DNA of 64,000 bases from Symsagittifera roscoffensis (GCF_963678635.1 NC_087067.1:6490647-6554646), one strand, 5' to 3'. Positions 33,950 through 44,745 are shown, counted from the stretch's first letter. Notes: generated by a model from the sequence alone, not told the origin. Numbers and translations: made by a program.

Positions 33950-34560
33950 AATTTCAAAATTGAAGCACCAATACATGCCTTAAGGTTCTTTGAAAATCAA
34001 GATAAAATTATCATCGGTGCTTTTTTGATTTAAAAACCCTAACTTGAGAACACTGGATCAATAAGTAAATTTTAAAACTCAGCTGGAAATCTGAACATTA
34101 AAAATCACTTTCGAAAATTAACTTCATCACATTTTTCGTGACCGCTACAATTTTGTTGTTCGATAGTGGAATTTGCCTTCTTTTTGAAAATAAAAATGCA
34201 CTGAACTTAAAAAGAAATCAAAAGTCAAATCGCGAATCAAAATTGAACGTAAACAAATTTTAAGACTTTTTCCTGAACAAAAAAAAATCACCAAAACCTA
34301 TATAGGAGTCTTCAATACGTTCATTACTCTTAATACTGATTTTATTTTCTCCCAGTCACAGGGGACCTATCAATATTAGACCGGCTTAATAACAGACCTT
34401 TCCAATCAAATTGAAACCCATTTTCGAAATAAGAAGTCGATCACGTTTTTCGTGTTATTTACCCTTTCGCTGTTCGGTAGTGGAGTTTGCCTTCCTTTTA
34501 ACAAAAAACAGAAGTGAACTGAAAAAGAAATCAAAAGTCAAACCGTCAAATCAAATTTTA
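33950..34560 (+). repeat. Repeat family D, one full and one partial copy
   Basis: A full-length run from about 33950 to 34345 ends 'ACCTATATAGGAGTCTTCAA'. A second partial run from about 34425 contains 'CGATCACGTTTTTCGTG' and 'GTGGAGTTTGCCTTCC'. Confidence 0.7.
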
Positions 34561-34562
34561 AA

Positions 34563-34730
34563 CAGAGGCGAAGCTGCGCTTCGCAAACATTTGCGAAAAC
34601 ACGACCAAAAAGCAGATCTATCAAGTGACACAAGAAAAAGTATAAATAAGCCTCGAATTTGTAAAACTCGAATCAGCAAAAATCTGCGAATCAGTAAGCC
34701 ACAATATGTATAAGTTATGCAATTCAAAAA
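34563..34730 (-). repeat. tRNA-derived SINE, family 1 (tRNA part lost)
   Basis: Starts with the perfect hairpin GCGAAGC-TGC-GCTTCGC (34568-34584), then 'AAACATTTGCGAAAACACGA' and 'CAAAAAGCAGATCTATCAAG'. It breaks off after 'CCTCGAATTTGTAAAACTCG'. Confidence 0.75.
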
Positions 34731-35269
34731 ATTGCGAGATATATTGAGTAAGAAAATTTTTCAAACGAGATTTTGTTATTATTATGTTGTTTGAAACAAA
34801 TAGCTTTCTTCGGTTCACATGATTAATTAAAAATGCATCAACTGTCTAAACTTATAACTATTCGAATATAAAAGCACACGTTATCAATAAGCTGTAAAGG
34901 TGCCACTAAATTTCAAAGGTGCAACAAAATATCTGATTGCCTTCGATGCAGCAAATTCGACGCAGCAAATATTGTTGCTTTAAGACTTAATCCCAACAAA
35001 AATCGCAACAATATTTGCGACTTAGGTTGAAAAAAAGAAAGCTCGTACTATATCATATTGCTTCGCAGGGGTAAATACTTGTTCCTGAAAAAAAAATCAA
35101 GACTTATATAAGAGTACTCATCACGTTTAGTACTCTTAAAAATAACTAACGTTTCGGCGCATACTTACTACATACCACCAGAGCAAATACAGATATTTGA
35201 AAAAAAAACAGAGCCATATGTTGTTTTAGGGGAGAAGGTAGCTTGAAAAAACCTGTTCTGATCACTCAC

Positions 35270-35375
35270 TTGAGCAATTGTTGTCTCCGCAGACTCCCAT
35301 CTCTTCAGCTTCAGCCGGGGGGTCACTTCTCACACCACTCCAAGCACAAATCAGCAGCAGAACAATAATGAACAT
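35270..35375 (-). CDS. First coding exon of a secreted Cys-containing protein
   Basis: ATG at 35373-35375 opens MFIIVLLLICAWSGVRSD, a clear signal peptide with cleavage likely after Gly-14 to Ser-17. A short mature start with two Cys follows (EMGVCGDNNCS). The exon ends TCAA|gtgagt, a consensus donor, in phase 1 after 35 codons. The rest of the gene should lie at lower coordinates. I could not find a matching exon in the repeat-rich 32.4-35.2 kb interval, so the product is unknown. A small secreted peptide or protein is inferred. Confidence 0.6.
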
Positions 35376-35602
35376 CTTTTCTGGCCTAACAGAACGAGCA
35401 TTTTAGGGAAAATTGAACATAAAAATCATCATATTCATATTTTAAAAAAAAGCTCATTTGAAAAAATTCCTTTGCTATACAAATCTGCAATGAAAACGTT
35501 CTTATGCATTGGAAACGTATAAATACCTGGAAAAAACTCTTCTTAATTCGAAAGATACATATAAAAAAAATTCAGCTCTACGTAAGATTTTTCAATAAAG
35601 TT

Positions 35603-35647
35603 TCCAGCGATAGAAATCTCCAGCGATAGAAATCTCCAGCGATAGAA
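35603..35647 (+). repeat. Short tandem repeat, 17-bp unit x3
   Basis: TCCAGCGATAGAAATC is repeated nearly perfectly three times. No function is suggested. Confidence 0.9.
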
Positions 35648-36454
35648 AATGAAGAAAAAAAATAGTCAGTAACGCAGAAAAATTGAAATTTACAACGATT
35701 CACGTGTATCTGCAGCTTCTAAGGGTTTCTGAAAATTCAATACTAACATTTTAGATTTATTGAGAGACGTTTCGATTACAACGAAGGAATTTTAATTAGG
35801 GAAAAATTTCACTCCATTTCTGTAGTTGAACTTAGTTTAACTGTGTTGCAATTTTCAAGTGTAAGAAAGAATGTTGGTTTTGCGATGCGCATATGGTATA
35901 AAAAACTACATGAATAACATGGATGATATTTTTAAAATGTTGTGGTAGAAAAATTATTTTGTTTTATTTGCTGAGATCTGTATTCCATTTCGGTCTCAAT
36001 GCTCATTCACGCTCTTGTCAAGCTAACAAAATCGCATTAAAATAAAACAAATACTTTTATAGAGACAGCAAGTGTAGCCGGTTGCTGTGTACGTAGAACA
36101 GAATGTATCGACCAAATTTGGAGATTAAAGTTGGAAAAGAAGAGATGCTTTTTCTAAGTTTTGAAGTTTTCTTGGTATCTGGCAGGGACTGAACAGCTCA
36201 AGGGTCAAAATGATTAGAACAATGTTTGAGCTATAGGCGAAGCATTAGTTTTCTATGTGGACAAAACCACAATCAATAAATTCCACCCTATGCCATAGCT
36301 AGTTCCACTCTCCTTGAGTTCTTATATCGATTTCAGCCAATAAAATCGTCAAAATTCTCAAAAACTTTCAGCGTGTGAATCGGAAACATAAAGTTCTCAT
36401 GATATTCGGTTTTCTCGCCCGACAACGACGTTTTATTCGAAGAATTTAACTCAC

Positions 36455-36539
36455 CGGCTGGACTTATATGAAGTTCCAGATACTGATACAAAGGGTCCCC
36501 TTCCCATGCCCAGGTTAGTGACATGTCCGCTGATGCCAT
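36455..36539 (-). CDS. Possible first exon (28 codons), unrecognised
   Basis: ATG at 36537-36539 opens MASADMSLTWAWEGDPLYQY and ends at CCAGCCG|gtgagt, a consensus donor, in phase 1. The stretch is less AT-rich than its neighbours. The frame also stays open past the donor to TGA at 36333 (69 codons). It lies 1.1 kb upstream of the signal-peptide exon on the same strand, but the phases do not join the two. It may be a separate small gene or chance. Confidence 0.3.
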
Positions 36540-36587
36540 CAAGCATCATTAATCTGAAATCAAAAAATTACTCATACTAGGTATTAC

Positions 36588-36880
36588 ACACAGAGGCGAA
36601 GCTGTGCTTCGCAAACACTTGCGAAAACACGACCAAAAAGCAGCTATCAAGTGAAATAAAAAAAGTTGAATAAAGCCTCGAAATAGCAAAAACTCGGCTA
36701 CGTGTAGGATTCGAATCTGCAACCTAATGCAATCAAGAGATTTTGAGTCTCACGCACTATCCACTCAGCCACGCAAGCTCAACCACCGACAAACACTAGT
36801 CACAATAAAAGCAGCTACTTATTCTAATAAATTGCCAATGACATTCAGCAAGTGACACCAAATACAAATACACTCTATTT
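36588..36880 (-). repeat. tRNA-derived SINE, family 1, full length
   Basis: A well-preserved copy. It has hairpin GCGAAGC-TGT-GCTTCGC (36596-36612), the 'AAACACTTGCGAAAACACGA' body, and, on the minus strand, a tRNA-like part with GGCTGAGTGG, GTGAGACTCAAAATCTC and B-box relative AGATTCGAATCC. The long variable region points to a Leu-type (class II) tRNA ancestor. Confidence 0.8.
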
Positions 36881-37489
36881 CGCCAGTAATAATTTGGAAT
36901 ATAACAAACTGAAGGCAACCATACTAACTTTGCATGTAACAAATCGCAAGGCATAAAACCACATTATGTAGAAACTATGCATTTCAAAAACCTGCGAGAT
37001 TAATTGAGTTAGAAAATTTCTGAAATAGTTTTTATTATTGTTATGTTGTTTAAAACAATTCACTTTTTTCGGTTCATTTGATGACTTAAAAATGCATCAA
37101 ATATGTTAACTTATTACTATTCGAATGTCAAAGCACATGGTATGAAAAAGCTGCAAAGGTGCCCTAAAACAGGCACTAATATTTGCGACTAAGCTAGGGA
37201 AAAAAATAAGGTTTGTACTAATACACTCGCTTCGCAGGTGTAATAACAAACCGATTATTTAAACAATATTGTCGTAAAAATTACGAAGAAAAAAAGATTT
37301 TAGAGGATGATGCAGACGTTTTTAGAGGAAAAATACCACACCCTATACCAAAGGTTCCACATATTAGAACTATCTGGCGACATCAGTTTTTAACATGAAA
37401 CTTTCTTTCCGACCCTTAAAAATGGGGAAGAACTTTGATTCGAGTGCATTTTAGTTTTTCCTTTTTTCTTGTTGTTTTCCACGCAAAAT

Positions 37490-37645
37490 CAGGTAACGCA
37501 AATAATCATCGGACTGGGTTGAGTGATATATCATATTAAAGCCCTTTCAGTTAAAATTCGAAAAACATTAAGAAATTTCCAAAAAATTTTTACTGGTGTC
37601 GAGAGAAACCGGTTTCAAATTTTTAATATTTCTTAATTCGAGCTA
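37490..37645 (+). repeat. 'GATATATCATATTAAAGC' module
   Basis: ACGCAAAATCAGGTAACGCA, TCATCGGACTGGGTTGAG and the palindromic module follow in the same order as at the end of the 2.4-kb repeat copies, then the sequence diverges. Confidence 0.7.
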
Positions 37646-37867
37646 ATAGGGTTACCGTGTAAAAACTTTCTGTAAAAAAATTTGAATTTTTTTTGATTTT
37701 TTTCCGTTCTTTCAAGTTATTTTTCTACGTAAATTGTTCTTAAATCCGCTTTATTTTAATATTACTGTCGAATATGTCTAATCCCCAAATTTTTATTCAG
37801 CTCATTTTATCACACCATGCCGAAAATACAAAAAATAATTTGTCAAAAAAAAACTTTTTTTGTAACT

Positions 37868-37965
37868 TTAAGAGTCTGGTCGGAACATTCTGTAACCGGA
37901 ACATTCTGTAACCGGAACATTATGTAACTGGAATATTCTGTAACAACAAGTAACCGGCTATCCTT
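37868..37965 (-). repeat. Short tandem repeat of CGGAACATTCTGTAAC inside a family B module
   Basis: CGGAACATTCTGTAAC-type units occur four times in a row, followed by 'AACCGGCTATCCTTGTT'. This is the reverse complement of the family B end with its core locally amplified. Confidence 0.85.
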
Positions 37966-38344
37966 GTTTGATTTTGGCCTCGTTAGAAGAAGCTCACACT
38001 TCGTTAACAATGCAAATCGAAAAATCGTTATGTATTTACCTGCTCCAAAAAAATTATAGGCCCGCAACCACTAGCACAACAGAAATCGACATCAAATACA
38101 CGCCACTTAAATTTACAATCAGAATGAGCCAATCAGAATCAAGAAAAAAATATATTTCAATTGTTTGTTTTCTTATCTCGATTGGCTTTCTGCTTGTCTA
38201 CTTTATGACTGTCTACTTATTACTACGTAACCATCTGATGAGTAACATGGTCATTCTTTTTGTCGCTTAGAAATAACTACATCAAGAGGATGGGGCATTC
38301 AAAAAAATTCCCGATCAATGGATAAACCTTTATGAGCGTAAAAA

Positions 38345-38605
38345 CGACACAAACCGTTGATTTGAAGCAAGTTGCAAAAAAATGTCTTAAAATGAAACCT
38401 TACTATTTTAACTGTTTTTACAACCCATTTCAAATTGAAAGAGCTGCAGTACAATTTATCATTCGCTCCTATGATTTGAAGCCGTTGATTTGAAACCGTT
38501 GATTTGAAGCAAGTTGCAATAAATGTCTTAAAATGAAACCTTACTTTTTTTACAACCGATTTCAAATTGAAAGAGCTGCAGTACAATTTGTCATTCGCTC
38601 CTATC
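38345..38605 (+). repeat. Local tandem duplication, about 155 bp
   Basis: 'CCGTTGATTTGAAGCAAGTT' through 'GCAGTACAATTTaTCATTCG' occurs twice in a row with few differences, giving the two near-identical peptides of a minus-strand frame that I do not regard as a gene. Confidence 0.85.
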
Positions 38606-38784
38606 TGAAGCTTATTAGTGGCAGAAGAAAACAGCTGAATAAAAACGAAGAAAAACCTTTATTTTTTATCAATTAAATTCTTTATTTAGAGCCATATTGA
38701 AAAAAAAACCAAAAAAACTGTGACAGAAAAAATTCAGCCTGGACAAGTTTCATGGAAAAAACGAAAACACACAGGATGATAATA

Positions 38785-39010
38785 CACAGAGGCGAAGCTA
38801 AGCTTCGCACCACTTGCGATACATAACAAGAAAGCCTCTAAGTCGGAAAAAATTGAAAATGTCGAAAAAACTAGATCCATCAAAATGAATAAGGATACTT
38901 TTGACAAAAAAAACCGCCAAGATAGTAAAACGTGAAGATAGCAACGGAAAAAATACAAAGCGGTAACAAAGCCAAAAACAGCTCAGCAGAAACCCTTGAT
39001 GTCAAAAAAA
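38785..39010 (+). repeat. Dispersed hairpin repeat ('CACCACTTGCGATACA' type)
   Basis: Perfect hairpin GCGAAGC-TAA-GCTTCGC followed by ACCACTTGCGATACATAACA and 'AAAGCCTCTAAGTCGG'. This version has no tRNA part and forms a second family that shares the hairpin head. Confidence 0.75.
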
Positions 39011-39624
39011 ATCAACAAGACTTAATAGGTCCTCTCTCCCTAAAAACACACACACATTAAACTTTTTTAGCTCGTCATATGAAACAATTTAAGGCAAATA
39101 AGCCAATATAATAAAGGCCGAAACCTATTAAGCCGAAAAAAAAATTAAAAAAAACAAATCGAAAAAAAAGTTTTCATGAAAATCTATAATTTCTAATAAG
39201 ATTTTTTTGCGTTTTGAGCAATCTAGAGGGGCGCACAGAAATAACGTTTTCATTCAAAAAAATAGGGCACTTAGTCCATAACATATAAGCCAAAATTATC
39301 ATTTTGGCAGAATAAAGTTTTTAATCGATTAAAAACAAACAAAAAAGAAATATACGAAGAATAACAAACAGCGGGAAAAAATCAGAACACTAAAAGGAAC
39401 TATAAAGTATCTTGCGTACAAAAAAACAATTCTACGATGCGGCAACTATGCTGAAAAAACATAAGCAGACAAATACTAATCCAACAATTTATTTACCGTT
39501 TGAAAAAAAAACAGGTCCTGTCCAATTCGAACCCAGAAACCATTTAAGCCGATAACGAATTCGTATAATCTGCTTAACTGAACAAAAACAATTAATATTG
39601 AATATTTTTTCACAACAGGACAAA

Positions 39625-39860
39625 AATTACAGAGGCGAATCTGCACTTCACACACTAACGACGAAAAAAAATACAGTAAATTAGCCTTTGAAAAACTTGA
39701 GCTCTACGTTATTCGAGCTGCAGACTTCCAGGTCAAGATTCTAACGTCCAGACCGACCACTCAGCCACAAGTGCCTGAAGCTTCTAAACACTAGCAACTA
39801 ATACGCCACATAGATACAACACATGCTATCAAGTTGCTATGCTATGCATAACACATTAAG
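39625..39860 (-). repeat. tRNA-derived SINE, family 1, diverged
   Basis: 'ACAGAGGCGAATCTGCACTTC' head. On the minus strand there is a tRNA-like D-arm relative GTGGCTGAGTGG and a decayed B box. Typical trailing text 'AACACTAGCAAC' is present. Confidence 0.6.
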
Positions 39861-39989
39861 GCCCTTTAACTCGCAAAACTGCTCGTCCGGCAACTCTGGC
39901 ATATGAGCCCGCTTCGAAGAAACATCACGCCACCAAAAAAGTTAGTGTTCTAATTGCAGTGCTCTGTTGTCCTACTTTTTACTGGTAAC

Positions 39990-41500
39990 TATGCATCAGC
40001 TCAGCGGGCCTGAAAACTTACTCAGTTGAGCCTAAGATTCATTGTTGAATCAACACCTGTCCCAAGGAGTAGGCTCAACTCATGTGTTCAATTCAAAAAA
40101 AATCTGTCCTGATTTAAGAGACAGGGGAATACGTTGTTTGTATTATCGGAAGCAGAGTTGAAGCACTTGGGATTAACCGGAGCGATAATGACCGAGCCAG
40201 CAGCGGGCCCTGCGCATGAAAGTGACCATAGTATGAGATACTTTTGAGTGATATCATTCAGCGTATGGGGTACGTACATGTAAATATACTTACACAAAGC
40301 TCGTCTAGGGAATTATAAGTGTTTTTTTTAACTATGCGCCATCTGGAATTACTAGATTTTTTACATGGGGAGCGTCGCACCTAGTGCGCGAGGGTCAAAT
40401 TAGTCTGTGACGACTTTTGCTTTGAAGGCACTTACGCCCGAAATGATCGCTCAAGCTTTCAAAGTAACATGGGAGTTACGTGGTGAGATATTGAGCATCC
40501 TGCGGGTACATATCCTATTTTGAAGCACATCGTGATTGTACGAGCCGAAATTCGCACTCTATAATTTTCGATAGAACCCTTTCGATCATCACTGCTACGA
40601 GATCAGCTCAAAAAATTCTTTTCTTTAGCGCCAGGTGACTACTGGCTAAGTCGTTTAGCAGAGCCTGATTTTTGAAGCTTGGCTGGTAGTTCTTGTAATT
40701 TTTCGTAGTTCTCATTTTATGGAGCTTGGGTGATTAATTAGTAGAAGTTGAATATAGCGGAGGTGGCAATGACTGATTGCTCCGGGAATGTTCTACGTAT
40801 AATTATGAAACATGAGCTCGGGTCTCTAAATTGACTTTGTTGTCTGCCACTCAAGTAGCTCCTGGTCCATTGGTAGCTTAAATCAGGCAGGAAAGAAGCA
40901 TTCTGCTTGTCTCTCAGGGGGTGGTGATTTAAACAGTCAAAGGCGTCTCAAAGGCTGCAAGTAGTTCTAATTGGGCCTTTTTCTACCTCCACTCTAGAGG
41001 TGGCGTTATCATGAAAAGACACAGTTAGTACACAGTTGGTGTTATGTATGGAGTGCGTAGAGCCACCATGTTAGTCTTCAGAGTTAAAAACAAATAGCCT
41101 CAACACAACAGACTCTCTTAAAAATGGAAAGGGACTTGGAATTGTCTCTAAAATTTAATTGTCTTTTACTAAGTTTGAATTGTCTTCAGAGAGCTCTCAC
41201 AATCTGTGACCATTAAATTTCACCAATCAGAGATCTTCATAGGCAAATACGAAGTACTTTATGACTGAAGAGCCGTGTGGTAGAGTTTCATAGGTCATGA
41301 GGACAAATTTGCGGGCAGTATAATTTTCGTTTTCACAGAGTTCAATAGAAACATTTACTTGTTCAGTAGCGTTTCAATTTCTCGGATTGTTTGTGATGGA
41401 ACATTCAATATCCGAGCCGACACTTTCTTATATTGATTTATATGTCCCCGAACGAAAGTAGAGAACTAAGAGATGAGAAAACGGGAATAACTGATACTAG
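39990..41500 (-). other. Compositionally distinct stretch, possibly a decayed insertion
   Basis: GC is visibly higher than in flanking DNA and none of the window's repeat families occurs in it. On the minus strand several open pieces survive, broken by stops: a 69-codon frame 40088-40297 containing GPAAGSVIIAPVNPKCFNSA, a piece near 40.4-40.6 kb, one near 41.3 kb (CENENYTARKFVLMTYETL), and an exon-like piece near 41.37-41.46 kb behind tract ttttctcatctcttag (YKKVSARILNVPSQTIREIE). I cannot name a family. A decayed gene or a foreign insertion would both fit. Confidence 0.4.
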
Positions 41501-41514
41501 CTGGCAAGTATGAA

Positions 41515-41745
41515 TATTCACACAGAGGCGAAGCAGAGCTTGCGATACAACAATGAATGCCTATCGGTACTCGCAGATGAGCCAACTAATCGAAAAAAAA
41601 GTATTCGCAGAAAAAATCCGAAACCTTGGAATGGAACTGAATTACTAGCATCTTTAGAAATTTAACAAAACGAGGCGAAGCAAAGCTTCGCACAACTTGC
41701 GTTACAACACATGCACAAGACAAACTAATCAATTAAATTTTTTTG
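41515..41745 (+). repeat. Two dispersed hairpin repeat heads
   Basis: One decayed copy near 41520 (ACAGAGGCGAAGCAGAGCTT) and one perfect hairpin GCGAAGC-AAA-GCTTCGC near 41672, each followed by 'ACTTGCGaTACAACA'. Confidence 0.7.
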
Positions 41746-42089
41746 TCATGATTTCGTCCTGGGAAAGAACCTTTCAATTAAATATGCCAGGAAGTAGTAC
41801 AACTAAATGTTTAATAAGCATCGAAACAAACTTACACGACGCAATAACAAAGCCGACAATTCTTGAGCAGACACGATGGACCGCAGTACCCACTCAAAAC
41901 TTTTTCATACAGTTCATACAATTCCGAGATATTGTCAGTCGAAATCTCTTAAGCAGAAAAAAGCGAGAGAAAAAATTTGAAAAATAAAAACAAACTGATA
42001 TACATCAATCGGTGCTGATAAGCTGCAATGGCGAAGACACTAATTGCAGTCATCATCCAAACAAAGTTGTTTACGGGAAAAATGTGTAG

Positions 42090-42130
42090 CACCCTATTGC
42101 AATTCCCTTGCTTATTGCAAGGATAGCACA
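42090..42130 (+). repeat. SINE tail hairpin CCTTGC…GCAAGG
   Basis: 'CACCCTATTGCAATTCCC' followed by CCTTGC-TTATT-GCAAGG. The stem is intact although the loop differs. Confidence 0.65.
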
Positions 42131-42494
42131 CTTCCGAGACAACAAAAGCATTGAGTAACAAGAGAGCGAATAGAAAAGTAGAAGAACTTTTTTTGAAGAA
42201 TTAAATTTACTTAAAAATTACTTGAAAAACTAGAACTGCGAAATTTTCATGCTTGTATTAGATGACGTTCAAAAACAGCCTCGAAAAACTGGGAATTGTT
42301 TAGCAAGCGGAACCTAAGGCTGCAAATTTTAAGTCGACCCATGCTGAGCCGAAAACAAAGCTGTTTTCATTAAAAAATTTGAGCTATAAAGTTTAAACGA
42401 CCCATCCATTACGAAACACATCAAAAAATAAGAAAACGTTTTGCAATCAAAAGCAAGCAAAATTAATTAAACCAATGAGCTGAAACCATTTCAC

Positions 42495-42620
42495 AAAACA
42501 CAGAGGCGAAGCGAAGCTTCGCACCACTTGCGATACAACAAACATAAAAAACGAAGTCGAAAAAATAAAAAAAAGTTAAAAACTGGGTCTACCAAATTTA
42601 TAATTTTCGCATTTCTCGAT
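42495..42620 (+). repeat. Dispersed hairpin repeat ('CACCACTTGCGATACA' type)
   Basis: Perfect hairpin GCGAAGC-GAA-GCTTCGC, then ACCACTTGCGATACAACAAA and 'CATAAAAAACGAAGTCG'. This copy shows what the uninterrupted insertion site of the LTR element at 51.5 kb looked like. Confidence 0.8.
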
Positions 42621-43074
42621 GGAAGTTCATTCTAGGCAAGTATGACAGACATTCAAATAAAAAATAGCAACGGAACAAAATCTCAGAAGAGGAAACAAAG
42701 CCGACAATCTGCGAGCCAGCAAATGAGGTGAAAAAAAAAGATTTCAAAAAAAATCTCTTAAGTTTAATGTCCCACCTTTAACTGCAAAACAAAACCCTTG
42801 CGGTTACAACTACAATGAATTGTTTATAGCACAAAAAACATTGGTGATGGGCAACTGAGCCGACTATTTTCGAGCAGACACCATTTGAACCGCGAAAAAA
42901 TGAGTTATAAAAACAAAACTATAATCTTTCAAACACACCCCTGAAACTACAATGAAAAAGACTTGCACTTCCAACTGCAATGAAATTGCTTACAGCAGAA
43001 GCAAAATCTGTGATTTTTTATTTAGTTGCCTAAACTTTAGCAAAGAAACGAAATTCAATTCAATTTTAACCGAA

Positions 43075-43190
43075 AAATGTTTCAATTGTATACATACTGA
43101 AAAAAAACAAGGTCCAGCCGAGACTCGAACCACAGACCTCAGGGTTTAACGGCGACAGTGTTACACCTAGGCCAAAAAGGAAGGAACCTT
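43075..43190 (-). repeat. tRNA-derived SINE, family 2
   Basis: On the minus strand: GGCCTAGGTGTAACACTG (A-box region), then GTGGTTCGAGTCTCGGCTGG (B box), then 'ACCTTGTTTTTTTTC'. This layout matches the copies near 54 kb. Confidence 0.65.
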
Positions 43191-43384
43191 GAAAAAGTGA
43201 AGTGACAAAAATTAGTGAATAAAGAAGTGGAGAATTTGTAAACACTACAAGTGTAATTAAATCTTAGACCCATGCTTTAAGCTTTCGAACTTCCTAGCTT
43301 GCTCTCACTCAAATCGAGAAAACAAAGTTTTTAGCATGTTCAAATTTTTCGCAATGGATCAAATCCAGTAAAAAAAACATAGCC

Positions 43385-43750
43385 AACGGAAATTTGAAAA
43401 GTGTCAATGAACAAGGAAACTGAAAAACAAATGAAGTTTCCATTATTATTAAAAATTTTCTTATTTAAATACTTTCAAATTTTGGAGAAAAAATGGCACC
43501 TCAATGCTTTTTAAAATTCCAGAATCTAAATTGGTTGACACTTTTATGATAACTCTAATCTTCTTTGAACACAGTTTCATTTTTTGCAGGGAAATATAAA
43601 TCTTAAAACCTAATCGTGAAATAAACTTCAAAAAAATCAAATCAAATTTTAGCGTGAACAACTTTCATGATTTTTTTTTCAGTAACAAGCAAAAAAAATC
43701 AGTATGATTTTTATAATTGTCTTCACTACGTTCATTGACACTTAATAAAC
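43385..43750 (+). repeat. Repeat family D, diverged copy
   Basis: Recognisable from 'GTCAATGAACAAGGAAACTG' through a family D 3' end 'TTCACTACGTTCATTGACAC'. The middle is decayed. Confidence 0.55.
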
Positions 43751-43898
43751 GAGAAATCATTGTTCAATTATCTATCAAAGACAACAAATACTGACTGACT
43801 ACTATTTGAAAGAATAGAAGCAACATTCAATGCTGACTAATAAATTTCACAGAGATAAGGGAAGGGATTTGAAGAGCGGTGATTCACAATTGTTAAAA

Positions 43899-44417
43899 TT
43901 AATACAGATGGTTCTGCTGCATCTCTGTCTGTCTCGACTGCTGATAATTCATGTTCTGACCACCCATGCTTGGGTGTGTTCCTTGTTGGCTGAAATACAT
44001 GGAAGCTGCTGCTCCTGTAGAGTCCATCATTTCTGACTGGCCTTGGGAGGATATACTAATGTTAACAGGAGATGTTGAGCCGTCCCTGCTGTTGTTGTTT
44101 ACATTCACTTGGTGCTGCTGGTAGTTCGCCGCAGCAGCTGTCATTTGTTGTTGAGAAGGGTGAAATTGAGGTAGCGACTGTTGATATTGCTGCATGAACA
44201 TTTGCCCTGAGTTTCTGAGCCCCCCTGTTCCCGAGTTGGGGGGTCCCCCGAGGACTTGCGACTGTTGAGGGGGGTTGAAATTGGGGCTGGCTCTCACTGT
44301 TGCGGTAGCATTTGTCTCTAGTGAGGCGGCATGTGAAAACAGTTGGCTGCATTGAACAAGATGCTGGCGGATTTTTTCACTCAGCACATTTTGTCCCACA
44401 AAACGGGCTTTAAATAC
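43899..44417 (-). CDS. RXR-like nuclear receptor, last exon: end of ligand domain plus Q/N/S-rich tail
   Basis: Acceptor tttgctctgttcag (phase 0) is followed by VFKARFVGQNVLSEKIRQHL, which aligns with the RXR helix 10/11 to helix 12 segment ([20 protein letters not shown]). The AF-2 core is not conserved: the FLMEMLE position reads KIRQHLV, with Gln where the coactivator-clamp Glu belongs. About 145 further residues follow, rich in Gln, Asn, Ser, Pro and Met (for example FMQQYQQSLPQFHPSQQQM), ending QQNHLY before TAA at 43899. Most RXRs stop within a few residues of helix 12, so this long low-complexity C-terminus is unusual. The 172 codons are the 3' end of a 479-residue joined product. Confidence 0.85.
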   Translation of the reverse strand, partial: VFKARFVGQNVLSEKIRQHLVQCSQLFSHAASLETNATATVRASPNFNPPQQSQVLGGPPNSGTGGLRNSGQMFMQQYQQSLPQFHPSQQQMTAAAANYQQHQVNVNNNSRDGSTSPVNISISSQGQSEMMDSTGAAASMYFSQQGTHPSMGGQNMNYQQSRQTEMQQNHLY

Positions 44418-44619
44418 CTGAACAGAGCAAAATTAAGTCGCAAACATAATCATCTTTGTCAAAATAAAAACAAAACGTTACATTATACAAAACATCTTGA
44501 TATAAATTAACGATACCTTTGTTAATTAAATGAAAATCTTCGCCCTTTGAGAACAATATGCAAAGTATGCAAAAATACTAATAACCCCAACCGCAGTTGT
44601 GTTTTATTAGAGTACTCAC

Positions 44620-44745
44620 ATGCAGTTCTTCAAGACACCTGTGGCCGACTGTTCTGAGACAAGGTAGCCTCAGCAGGAGCCGGTTGCCTCTGGAAGGATC
44701 GTCCGGATGACGGGCAGTGACATAGTCCTCTAGAGCCAGGAACAC
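44620..44745 (-). CDS. RXR-like nuclear receptor, ligand-domain exon (helix 9-10, 42 codons)
   Basis: Acceptor gttgctctgcaag and donor CTGCAT|gtgagt, both phase 0. The peptide starts VFLALEDYVTARHPDDPS and includes LLLRLPCLRTVGHRCLEELH, which closely matches the RXR segment KVYASLEAY…LLLRLPALRSIGLKCLEHL. The Cys of the 'KCLEH' motif (Cys432 in human RXR-alpha) is kept, but the pocket His (His435) is Glu. The LLLRLP core of the dimerisation helix is intact, so dimerisation may be retained. Confidence 0.93.

Noticed and set aside
40300-41450. Mitochondrial or rRNA-derived insert
   Set aside because: Considered because of the composition change, but no rRNA core or mitochondrial gene phrase could be recognised.
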